A stretch of 64,000 nt of DNA from Straminergon stramineum (lineage: Eukaryota; Streptophyta; Bryopsida; Hypnales; Calliergonaceae). Of the stretch, positions 46,132 through 56,491 are shown piece by piece. Below the pieces are notes generated by a model that saw only the letters and a list, made by a program, of their open reading frames with translations, was not told the origin of the DNA and made no database searches. The position numbers and the translations under genes were made by a program. The stretch's first letter is position 1. Each line of letters starts with the position of its first letter. The stretch spans positions 28,446,547 to 28,510,546 of the forward strand of contig OY987263.1 in NCBI GenBank assembly GCA_963920665.1. Direction: 5' to 3'.

Positions 46132-49100
46132 CTAAAGGGCAACGTACTTCACAACAGCGACACGAATCTCCTCCATGAACACGGCAGCTTGCTCCTACAC
46201 TCATAACAAAAGCTCTGACTTGAAGTTCAACATATACAAAAACTCACCAAGTTTAACAAATACAGCCTTGCAACTATAAGTAATGGAATGGAATCAAATT
46301 TTGATTGTGTGAAGAAGAAAAGGAGCAGCAATTAGGGCCAAGAAAGCATTGTTAGTGGATATAAACTCAATCCTCTCTAATTGCACACTCCGTAAATTGC
46401 ACGCTCATGAGAGTGTAAGTTGAGAATCTCTCATGTTGTATAGAAATCTGATTGAGCATCTTCCACAGTTCAAGTTCTGAAAACATGTTCAAGTGGATTT
46501 CGAAGCTCACTTATACCCCAATGCAGTGCAGTTATAGAGAATTGAGTTTTAATAATTCATGGTCGCTCAAACAGAATGGAATCAAACGACAGAACAATTG
46601 TGAAAGAGACCATACCTCATTTGCATTTATGGCTGCATTAATGTTCTCGTCTAGAAGGGCCAAAAGGGGCCGGTCAATGTCGTTATTAGCTGCCATATCC
46701 AGCAACTGCCAGGAAGTGTGAACCAAACAACGCCCAAGGGATGTGAGAAATCATTCTTCGAGAATAAGAGAACAGGACCAAGTGAACTATTTTTCTTGTA
46801 ACGCGGCTCATTCTCAAAACTAGGTAGTACGATAGAAGCTGTGTTTTAATGGAAACTGACCTATATTGTTAAATCCAAGCTAAAGATGGGGAGACATTAT
46901 TTTAAAAGCACCTAGAGATGGGGAGGTGAATTTCATAAGCGCCTGTTGAAAAAGGATTAGGATTAGTTAGTTTTCAGATAGATTTCAGTTAAGGAACAGC
47001 TCTTATTTATCCAATTAGAGAGCAAATTAATGTCACTACAAAATTATTCTTTGAAGTACTTGGTACAATACAGTAACATTTCAACCTGCACTAATTAAAA
47101 TAGTGTGACTGCGGTAAATTAGTGTCACCCGCCTTAATAAGATACATCAGTGTACTATCTGATCATTCTGGTCTACTTCTAACACATTTTAATTTCTGCT
47201 CCAGTCACACAGATATAAAAAATAAGTGGGAAACATTGGCTACTGCGTCATAAACACCAGACCAAACGCTGGGTAAAAGCAAGATAAAGGCTCAGGAGTA
47301 CGTCACACTGTTGAACTTACTGTTTTGCTCTTGTTCCTGGAGCAGAAAATGCGCAACAACCTCTCCTTAGCGTCCAGAAGATCGGCGGTCAACTTGTCAT
47401 AGGCTTCTGCAACAACCATGCAACCATGAGGCATGAGAAAATTCAAAAAAACATTCATCTGGGTAAAACCCTTGCATCCTGTCCCTAGTAATATTTCTTC
47501 TGGCGTTGCGTAAAGATGTGGAGATATAAGCATTGCAAAGTACCAATGCCTTCTCGCAAAACCTTCTCCAGAACCTCTAGCTCTGCCATCATGTCTTCCA
47601 CCTGAACCATCGCAAGAAGTCACCATCTGACTAATGAAAATCAAGTTATCTACTTCACTATTATGTACCAGATCAAGATATAGAATCCATGAGAATGAAA
47701 ACGAAGGGCTTACAATATCAAAATTTTGTCATCAGGAAGTGCCCATCAAAGAGAATAAGCATAGTGGCAAAGAGCTTGAACAAATTTAGAACGGCGGGGT
47801 TTCCTGGCTCGTAGCTCAAAGAAAATTCTGGTTGAGCCTTATTAAGCAAGGTGATGTGCATACCGCTGTCTCGTTTTCAGTCAATCTTAGGCTGCCAAGC
47901 TCAGACTCCAGGAACGCCAAAAAATCTTTTGTCAACCTTGCATTTATCCATCAACTTCGTCATTTGAAGTCACAAGTATTCAGACACAAGCCGATCATCA
48001 ACATAAAGTAACTGGAGGGTTTATAGCGCCTCGTTTCTGCAACAGAGTCCGAAAGTGTTCTACAAGTGTGTTCATCGTATTGTTCATTTGACAAGATAAG
48101 ACTTTGGATTCAATCAAAATGGCTGAGAATGGTGTGATACTATTCTGGGAACTGTCATAGTGATGTCACGGGCTTCCTTCTCCCAAATATATTCGTGAAC
48201 TCAAGATGTAAGAGAATGTGTGTCAAAGAAAGAAGATGTTAGAAGATTGGATCATCCTGGGTTCCCTAATTCTTCCTTGAATTAACTTAGCAGATGGTCT
48301 TCTTCCAAGTTATTATGAGAGTCTTTGAAGAATGCCATATGAATCTAAGCGAGATAATACAAAAAGGGTAGAGAAAAGATCCCTATTCCTGCAAGCAGGC
48401 CAGCTTCACTCAATCACATTCATCTTGCGACATCTAAAACACGCACAATACATACAAAAAGCCAACTCCTCACAGGGGGTACTTCTCTCAGACAGACACC
48501 TGTGGAGAGCGGTGGTTTTCATGAACAGACAAGGTTAGACATACCGAGGGCGACACCGTGCAACCTCAAACTCCATCTCCTGTTCTTCGGTGGTCAAAAA
48601 AAATTCTAGCAAATCCCTGTGCGTATTGGGCACCACTCGTGCCTGCCATTGTTTCAACAATGTGGAGAACACAGAGCGCCTTAGGATTATGCAAAAATAC
48701 ACAGCATCGACAAGCTAGCCAACACTTGGAGAGTGCACCGAGTGTGCAACAACCATTCATAACACCAAAGAAATCCTCCATTCTTAGTTTTACTTTGATC
48801 TAACAGAAGTGAGTGCATTTGATGACATATTAAACCCTATCAATTCAAATGTTGGAAGTATACAGCAAGGGATAGAAGGGTCAGAATTCGAGAATGAGTT
48901 CATGCAGCTTACAAAGTTGTTTAGGAACAAAGAGAAATTTGCCTGAACAAAGGATGGAACTCAAATTTGGCTTTGTGGCACGCAAGTCTGATCTCCATGT
49001 TTACATTACCTCTCGAGCCTGCCAGCGAGCTTCCCTCTCCGCCTGCAATTATCTCTCCATCTTTTCTTCATATTCCGCATCTTGTGCAATTTCTTCATCG

Positions 49101-49455
49101 TCACTGTTTCCAGTGATGTGAGGAAGTTCCCGTTCCCCTTCAGAACCCTGCACTCACAGTTAAACCCTCCTTCGCTATGGTTTCCAAAACTTCTATCAAA
49201 AGATCGCAGACAGCTACGATCGTCACTGTGCAATGGACTGAAAGATTCGCAACGATCGGTAGCTGAAAGCTGAATTTGATTCTGAAAACTTACCCTCCCA
49301 ATGCTAGCGACTGACACAGGGCCTCGGTGATGAGGCATCCCGCGCCATACTCTCCGTTGCAGCAGGCACACAACATTCTCTGTCCGAAAGGACGGACGCA
49401 CAACTGGCTGCGTGAAGGTCGAAGACGACGCAATGGCCGTGCTGATGCAAGACAT
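46132..49455 (-). pseudogene. Plastid-targeted protein gene, unrecognised family, premature stop in exon 2
   Basis: Exons I can support (minus): 49455-49294, 49147-49010, 48642-48545, then probably one or more unresolved exons, 47936-47864, 47601-47544, 47406-47321, 46705-46616, 46194-46132 (TAG). Exon 1 (54 codons) is Ser/Thr/Val/Arg-rich without acidic stretches, like a chloroplast transit peptide. Exon 2 is acidic then helical, and its frame is broken by TAA at 49049-49051 between EEKMER and LQAEREARWQARE; a C-to-T change of a CAA codon would explain it. The downstream exons are helical and coiled-coil-like (LTKDFLAFLESELGSL, DMMAELEVLEKVLREGI, YDKLTADLLDAKERLL) and end with LLDMAANNDIDRPLLALLDE and an AVVKYVAL C-terminus. 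They keep open frames and consensus splice sites, so the lesion is recent, allelic, or a sequence error. I cannot name the family. It is divergent from the Nudix gene. Confidence 0.6.
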
Positions 49456-50198
49456 AGTGACAGCCCTGCTTCGAATCGATCACCACTCACTTCCTCTTGA
49501 TAGCTTCTAAACTTTGGCTCCTATATTCAACTCGCACTGCGGAACACCACTTGAATTTCAATTTCTACTTGACTGCTAGCAACCACGAGTAGCTAATGCC
49601 CTCCGCGAGACTGCATGTTTCTTCGAATTCGGAGAAAAAGAATAATGCCTGCAATCTGCATAGAACCCTAAACCCTAAACCCTCATCCTTGTAACTTTTA
49701 TGAAGAAGAGCTTGGAGAACTCCTCTCCTGGGATCATATCCATTGGCACACGACTGAAATTGTTTCGAGGGTGTCAAGCTTCAAAGTCTCTCTCGCAGGC
49801 CAAATTTAGGGTTTCGTACCATTTTTCATACAGTTTTTTAGATTTCGTCGTGGGATTTTCGATGTCCCAATTTGATAACCAAGCACTTCATCTCAGAATC
49901 ACCGACGTTTGCAGATGTTGAACGAAGATCAAGAAACTGCAATCAAACATGTCAACCATGCCAATGTGGCTCTGGTGTGCAACAAGCGATCTAGTTTTCG
50001 AGATGGGCGTTTCTGCATCCACACTAAATCCGGAATTCTGAAGGGTTGCTTTGAAGGCGATAAGGTGTGTGACCTTTAGAGTTCAAATTGTCATACTCAG
50101 TTGACTGTTCTCCTCCATACCCACTTTCCTTCACCCTAAAACCTAAAACCACAATCCACAGGAGTGATTTGCAAGGAAGGAGGCTCTTCTTCGCTACA
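49456..50198. promoter_or_regulatory. Bidirectional promoter interval with telomere-box cluster
   Basis: 743 bp separate the divergent start codons of the plastid-protein gene and the Nudix gene. At 49664-49683 lies AACCCTAAACCCTAAACCCT, an overlapping set of plant telomere-box (AAACCCTA) motifs, known in promoters of nuclear genes for plastid and translation proteins. Telomere seeding is unlikely, with fewer than three repeats. A short frame at 49700-49921 shows no conserved content. Confidence 0.55.
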
Positions 50199-53100
50199 AT
50201 GCCTGATCCCGCCATCGAAAGTCTCGCGCCTTACTGGGAGACAGTGATTCACAACTGCAATGTTGGCCGGGTAACTCAAAATCTTCCCTCACTCAATCAA
50301 CCATTGACACTTTGTATTTGAATTGGTTTGTGAGTGGGACGTCTATTTGATGTTGCTACCAAGTATGCATTGTAGTGATTTTGAGAAATTCTTTACATTC
50401 TTGAGGAGAAGTTGCAACACACTTGAACGAGAAATCTAGATTCTTTTGTTGAATTCACTTCAAGTGGGGAGGTACCAAAAGCTACAAGGAAACGATTATG
50501 CTCTCTATACAAAATGTTCAACCTTTTTTATGCATGTTAATTTGTTGGTTGCCATCTAAAGTGGAGAAGGGTGAGTTCTCACAATTGCCTAAGAATTATG
50601 TTAAGAATTTTAATTGGTAGTAAGTGTCACAATGTGCTTATATATTTCATGTTATTCATTGTCCTTGTTCTAGTAGATTTTTTTCTCTACATGCTATCTA
50701 AGAGTTGTTGGATTGTCACAGTAGGAATAGTTTCATGAAATTGAGAAGCTTTGAACTGGCATTGTAGGAACAAAAAAAGTTTTTCACTCCTTTCAAGCTA
50801 GAGGGTGAGATTCTCGGCTACATCCATCCAAGGTATAAAATATGATTTACTTACATATGTTATACGTGTTTTGATAGAGCTAGCTTGCTTGCTTGTCTCA
50901 AATAACTTAGTAAAGAGCCAATAGGAACTCTCTAAGAGTAGAAGAATGCTTAAGAAAATTAAGATTTAGAAAGCCATGCAATCTTAGGCCAGTTATGTCT
51001 AAGCATATCTTTGATTTCAATTCCCAAAGTTGAAGGTACATGCTCTTAAGAGCTAAACAATGTTATGCAGATTTAGAATAGGTATTTTTCCCTAAAGATT
51101 TCAATGTGAAATAAGAGTATATTGTGAATAAGGTTGGCCACAAAGTCTTTCTCTTCGGGTACTAGTTTGTATTTAAGGACATGCTTTGGTTTCTAAGATT
51201 AGTGTTCACTGCCTTCATATTAGTTAAAATGGTAGATTTTCAAGAGATTGGCTTTTTCCCAGGGTTGGTTTGAAAATCTTAGATGTATACCAATCAAAGT
51301 TTTTTTAGCTTTACAAGTGCACTTGAATATTTCAATTTTAGTGGTGTGAAACACATAAATTTAACTAATATGACTATGTTCCAATACATATGCAGATTTT
51401 GGGAACACTTGAAAAACTTTACAAAAGTTTTCTTTGTCAACCCAGGGGATTTGAGGACAGGCACAGAGAATGGTTGGATCACCCTACATCCCACGTGCAA
51501 TTCCACAGGCGAACGCACTAGACAAATAGATTTACTACTACGCCTTCTTGAGAGAGAAAAGATTATCACTGACTGGTGCAATGAGGTTGCCTTCATTGCA
51601 TTAAATAAATTCACTTTCATTTACTCATTAGTTGGATAATTAATTAAACTAATTTTCTAGAAAACTTTGCCATTTACAACCTTGAGAATAAAGGTGGTGT
51701 GAAGTTGGCCTCCTTATTGAATGGTGGCATTGTTGAATTACTATTGAGAATATAAACAATACTACTCAATAATGTAGAAGTTTGAATGGAAAGAGATATT
51801 GTTGAGAAGAAGAATATCACTCTCTATGAAAAGAGTGGAAACGGCATCTTATCAAGGAGACCATATCAAAATTATTTCTCTTCTAATTGAGATCATTGTG
51901 GTAAGAAGTGGCATAGATGATCTTTTGAGTTATACTTTGACAAATGCTTTGAATCCTCTCTAATAGTCTACCAGGCTGCAGCTATGTCCAGTTGTAACAA
52001 GGTTTGATGCACATCGTTATTTCTCCATGGAGCGAGCAGCCTTGCCCTTCTTTGGAATAAAGGTGATAACTTCTATTTGTCATCTTTTTTAGCTACTATA
52101 ACCACTACTTTTTTGTATACAATTCTTGGGTATTGGCTACTACATATTAGTTATTGGATACAAGTCTATGCCTTGAAGTCTACAATCTAAAAGAGGCACT
52201 CAAGGTAGCACTTGTATCTGCTATCTAATCATATAGATTAGATACTACACTCCCTAGAAAACTTTTCATTAACCTCTCTTCTTAGAACCAAAGTATTCTA
52301 CATGGATGTGAATGATAATTGTGCAACTTGAAACTAATTGTAATTTTGAATGAGCTTGTTTTCCTTGTGATAGTGCTACTGCTTACACTTGAATGGATTT
52401 GTTCGAAAGAATGGAAAAGACTTCATATGGATTTCGAAACGGAGTAAAAAGAAGAAGTCATTTGCCGGTATTATGGACAATATGGTTGCTGCTGGCCAGG
52501 TTTGTGGATACTTGATCATGAGAGTCTTTCAATAGATTCCTTAATGCAACTTATATTCATATTTGACATAAAAGGAATTAGGTGGAGGGTACTAAAACTA
52601 GCACTAGCCACTTGGTCTTATCTCCAATACTGACTCTTGTTACCAAACAACAATTCATCTCTTGCAATCACTAGAAGAAATTTGTGTTTGCTTCAACAAA
52701 ATCTACATGATGTGTTTGTTGAGGCAAAAGCAAAATTTGTGATGAAAAATGCAAAAAAATGTAGATTTTGCGTTTGCCTCAACAAACACATCATATAGAC
52801 TTTGTTGAGGCAAACATAGATTTCTTCAAATGAATAGACTAAGGTGGCCTTTAATTAGCAAGTTGGTGTAAGCATGACTTGGTTAAAATGTCTATGGCCA
52901 TAGATCTTGGAATGGAAATGGGGTTGTCTACTATCATGAATAGTGGTCTACAATGTTCCACATCGAAATTACAAAAGAAATAACTTACATAGTGAAATAA
53001 TATTTGAACTCAAACAAATTTGGCTCTTCCCCTATGTATACACTCATACCAATCTCCCCTATGAAGCACTCTTACATCTTTTAAGTGCTTAATGTAACAC

Positions 53101-56100
53101 AAATGGTGTCATCTACCTTAACCCCTAAATGCCCAAGGCCTTTTTTGAACTTCTTGAAATTTACTCTAAATTGAACAAGAAGCCAATATTTTGAAAAGTT
53201 TTATCAATTCTTTTTGAATTGTAACTGTACAAATTTAAAGTAGACATGTTCAAAATCACATGGGAAAAGAAAACACAACAATATGACTTATGTATTGAAA
53301 GATTATAATGTTTGATCATGAAGGTGGTAAAACTGCAAAAGTGATTTGAAGTCTTTCAATCCTCTTTTCACATGTCAAAACTAAAAATTTGGTCACCAAA
53401 AAGTTCTGAGGTTAAAGGGCAAAACATGCGTAATCCCAATCAATTTACAACTTCTCAAAATCTACTCTACAATTTTTTTAAATGAATTTTCTAATGTGAT
53501 TTTTTCTCCAATTGAAGATCTAGTATATTTGAGGCTCATTTTCAAGAGCCTCTAAGACTACAGAAAGTCCAGATTGCAATGGACATCCTTGCACAAAATC
53601 TTGAATAGAAAAATCATAATCAATCATTTTCAAATTCAGATTTTTAGATGCTAAAACTAGATTTCAAAAAGAATTTTTCAAAAATACAAACTACTAAAAA
53701 GAGCAACTTGGTTAGGTTTTATTCAATTTCAAAGTTTTGTCAACACTAGAATTTGGTGCCTTGGGCATTTATGGGTTAATACGATGTCACGTATTGAACG
53801 GTTGCCAATGTATGATATGTGAGTCATTTGACAAGTGAGCAAGTTCAGCCTGCAGGAGGGAACTGCAAAGAGAATCTAATCAAGAAAGCTTATGAGAAAG
53901 CCAACATACCTGCTCACATTTCTGAGAAGTAAGTTATGGTTCATTTCTATAGTAACATCGATAGGAATAATTTATTTTCAATAGAGTTAATCATAGAGTG
54001 TGTGCATTGTGGGACTAGGAGTTGGAGTGTGGAAAGAAAATAAGGCAAAACTTCTTGGAACATCAAAACTCAAGTCCGTATTTCTTTTGTACTATTTTTA
54101 GTTAAACTTTCCTCTGACACTTGTTTATAAACACATGATGAACTTTATGATTAACTCTAATATAGAGCTCCATTTCTGTAGATATCACCTTCTCAATTCG
54201 TTTCTTGCTTTTTCTTTTCAACCTTGGAACACATGATATCTGCTCCATTAGATGTAAACACAAAAACTTTTGTCCTATATATTCTAGCTCAGGGAATAAT
54301 GAAGGTAGAGGATATTGTTTGCATCACTTCAAAAATTTGGTAGATGTAGGTGTTTGATTTATGGGAGATCACTAATGAGGAGTGAGATCAAATTTATCAT
54401 GATGAATCATGGATCTCTTGAGTAATATCAAAGTGGACAGTTGTGTGACAACTATTGAAGGGATAACTTAGTTGATATCCCCATTTTCATTCAATAATTA
54501 GTGGCTATAGACATTTAACCCATAAACGTTAACATGGATGTTTAGTGTTTGATGGATGACAAATAATCTCTATATACAAGACAATTCATCCTTAGAACTT
54601 TGTGTAGAAAGGAGAGATCTTCTACAATACTTTGACCTCCAATGAGTATTTTTTATTTTTTTTAAAGTAGATGATGTCACACATTTCTAAAAGGGTTGAT
54701 TTCCACAGTCACCAATCCATCCTTTTAAGGATTAACAAAGTACGGAACTTGCACATTGAAGGCAAGTTGCAAATTGAAGGCCAACTAAGTACAGGTAGAA
54801 CCTCTCTTAGTGCATGGTGCCGGGACTATAAACTAAGAGAGGTGTGTGCATTTAGAGAGGCCACACTTAGCTTTCCATTTTGAATCACTGCAAGCCCACC
54901 TATTGTTTGCAAACTCTCTTACTCCATGTTATGCACTAAGAGAGAATGCACTAAAAGAGGTTCTACCTGTATTTGAAACAGACGTTTTGGTGCAGGGAAC
55001 CCTGGTCAGTATAATAATAGGTGATAGGAAAGTTTCTAACATATGTAGCATAGTATATATCCTCCTCCTTCGTACTCTTTCAAAAAAATTATCGTGTGCC
55101 TTCATTGAACATTGTAAGTTGGGAATTTGCAGTGCTATATCTTGCGGCCACGTGAGCTATGAGCAATGTAACGGCATGAAAATGAAAAGGGATGTGATAT
55201 ATTGCTATGACTTGGAGCTCCCCCCTGATTTCCTTCCCTTTAGCAATGGTATGTGCATCCATGAACCATTACCATCATACTGTACATGTAGGTCAGTTTT
55301 GTAATTAATTAGGGAAAATTTGGACAATGTCTGAACTTTAAAAAAATTGTAAAACTATTTCTGAAAATCTGAAAAAATTCCATTGTTGCAAATTTTGAAT
55401 ATACAAAGATTATTCTCGAGAAAATTTTGAAAAACACACACATTTAAGCATGAATAGAAAGAATCAATCCAAAATTAGGAGTATCCAAAAATTAGGAAAA
55501 GCAAAGTGTCGAAAGCTAAGAAATTGAAATTGAGTTGCCAAACGGTCAAAATTCTAAAATTAAATTATTTCGACCTGAGCATACCGTATTCGTTAAAATG
55601 GCAAAATTACTGTCAAGTTTCACAAAAATTGTTCCTTTTGTCAGTTGCCCATCTGGAGCCTCAGATCTATTTCCTAGTTTTAGAGCTCTATAATATGCAC
55701 TTGAATGTAACAATTTTGGCACTCTGAAAATTATCACACCATTTAATCAGTATATGACCATTCGTAGGTTAACCCTTATAGATGTCGCAGTTTCTGAAAA
55801 TACACTGAAAAATTAGCTCCCAGAGGTGGCCAGGCTGCGATGCTCATGGGTTAATTTGCGGGTTGTCACTCACTCAGCCTGCTTAATCTATTCCATAAAA
55901 ATTCAGCCTTCTTCGCGCATCACACCTCGCTTGTAACTGCATCTTTTTTAAAAACTGTGATACATATTTCCAGATGGAGATATTGAGAACTTCCAATTGG
56001 TGTCCCTCACGGATGTTGCAAAGATGGTTTGCACACCTGGTCAATACAAGCTCAACTCCTCTTTGGTTGTAGTGGACTTCCTGTTCAGACATGGGTATGT

Positions 56101-56491
56101 CTTTCTACATGAAACTCAAATTAAAGAGTTTTGTTTATCTTTGCAATTGTGAAAAGAAACGATTCAGTTGTCATATTTGCCGATAAAATGGCTATCTTGT
56201 GTAGACTGTAACATACTTGTAAAAAAACTGTTTTTTAAATCTTAATAACAAGTTTTGAAATGTACACCATTAACATAATTTAGCCCACAATAGGCTTGCT
56301 CCCATTTGGTCTGGAATGGGGTAATTTACCTTACATGTAATCTATAACATATATCAATGATTATCTTACTAATTAAGGACACAACTTCATTTTATTAATT
56401 GATTCGTGGTCTCGATTGCAGACATATCAACCCTATGCAAACAGGATACATTCATCTACATGAAAGCCTCCGTAGCGGGGATAACCACTAA
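50199..56491 (+). CDS. NUDT20-like: NUDT20/24-type (DUF4743) Nudix protein, nine exons, altered Nudix box
   Basis: Exons: 50199-50270, 50768-50832, 51396-51585, 51982-52062, 52374-52499, 53849-53928, 55133-55248, 55974-56094, 56422-56491; 306 aa, all phases agree. Order: DUF4743-like start (YWETVIHNCN, FKLEGEILGYIHPRFWEHL), LCPVVTRFDAHRYFSMERAA, then HLNGFVRKNGKDFIWISKRS, GIMDNMVAAGQPAGGNCKEN, DVIYCYDLELPPDFLPF, VVVDFLFRHG. Plant and fungal relatives hydrolyse thiamine-diphosphate-like compounds, mostly in plastids. In family members the helix reads KECEEEAGI; here residues 190-198 are KKAYEKANI, so two metal-binding glutamates (191 and 195) are lysines. The usual catalytic mechanism should be lost or changed. 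The first ATG gives no transit peptide; relatives have one, so an upstream exon may be missing. Introns 5-7 are enlarged by four inserted elements. Confidence 0.9.
52669..52832. mobile_element. CACTA-like miniature element in Nudix intron 5
   Basis: Starts CACTAGAAGAAATT, ends TTTCTTCAAATG (eroded), with AAT duplicated at 52666-52668 and 52833-52835. Sibling of the element at 33403, sharing GTGTTTGCTTCAACAA and GTTGAGGCAAACATAGATT. Confidence 0.75.
53122..53775 (+). mobile_element. TTAA-flanked element, type copy of the 654-bp family, in Nudix intron 5
   Basis: TTAA at 53118-53121 and 53776-53779. Ends CCCCTAAATGCCCAAGGCC and GCCTTGGGCATTTATGGG form a 17-18 bp inverted repeat. Uninterrupted interior. 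Relatives at 22220, 28374 and 31449. No transposase frame. Confidence 0.85.
54519..54731 (-). mobile_element. MITE of the 222-bp family, inverted copy, in Nudix intron 6
   Basis: TTAA at 54515-54518 and 54732-54735. Plus strand shows the reverse complement of the family (GATGGATGACAAATAATC, ACAATTCATCCTTAGAAC, CACAGTCACCAATCCATC). Confidence 0.8.
54792..54969. mobile_element. Pogo/Emigrant-like MITE, 178 bp, in Nudix intron 6
   Basis: Terminal repeats CAGGTAGAACCTCTCTTAGT and the complement of CAGGTAGAACCTCTTTTAGT, flanked by TA on both sides (54790-54791, 54970-54971). The CAG-x-x-x-AACCTCT start and TA duplication match plant pogo-like (Lemi1/Emigrant) elements of the Tc1-mariner group. 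Confidence 0.75.
55773..55850. mobile_element. Very short TTAA-flanked element, 78 bp, in Nudix intron 7
   Basis: TTAA at 55769-55772 and 55851-55854; ends CCCTTATAGATGTCGCAG and CTGCGATGCTCATGGG are imperfect inverted repeats occupying nearly half of the element. The smallest clear member of the TTAA-CCC clan here. Confidence 0.65.

Noticed and set aside
49006..49455. A continuous 149-codon minus-strand frame as one exon
   Set aside because: A GTAAGT donor at 49293 and a branch-point-plus-acceptor ending TGAGTGCAG at 49148 give an exon 2 with better, acidic/helical content; the continuous reading becomes Lys/Arg-rich without family features. It remains a fallback that would avoid the TAA.
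49664..49683. Interstitial telomere repeat as a chromosome-fusion scar
   Set aside because: Fewer than three units inside a promoter; a regulatory telomere box is the simpler reading.
51294..51620. A 108-codon minus-strand frame
   Set aside because: Antisense to Nudix exon 3, which matches the family in sequence and phase.
54846..55304. A single 152-codon plus-strand ORF as a gene of its own
   Set aside because: Its first part is MITE and intron sequence; only 55133-55248 is Nudix exon 7.
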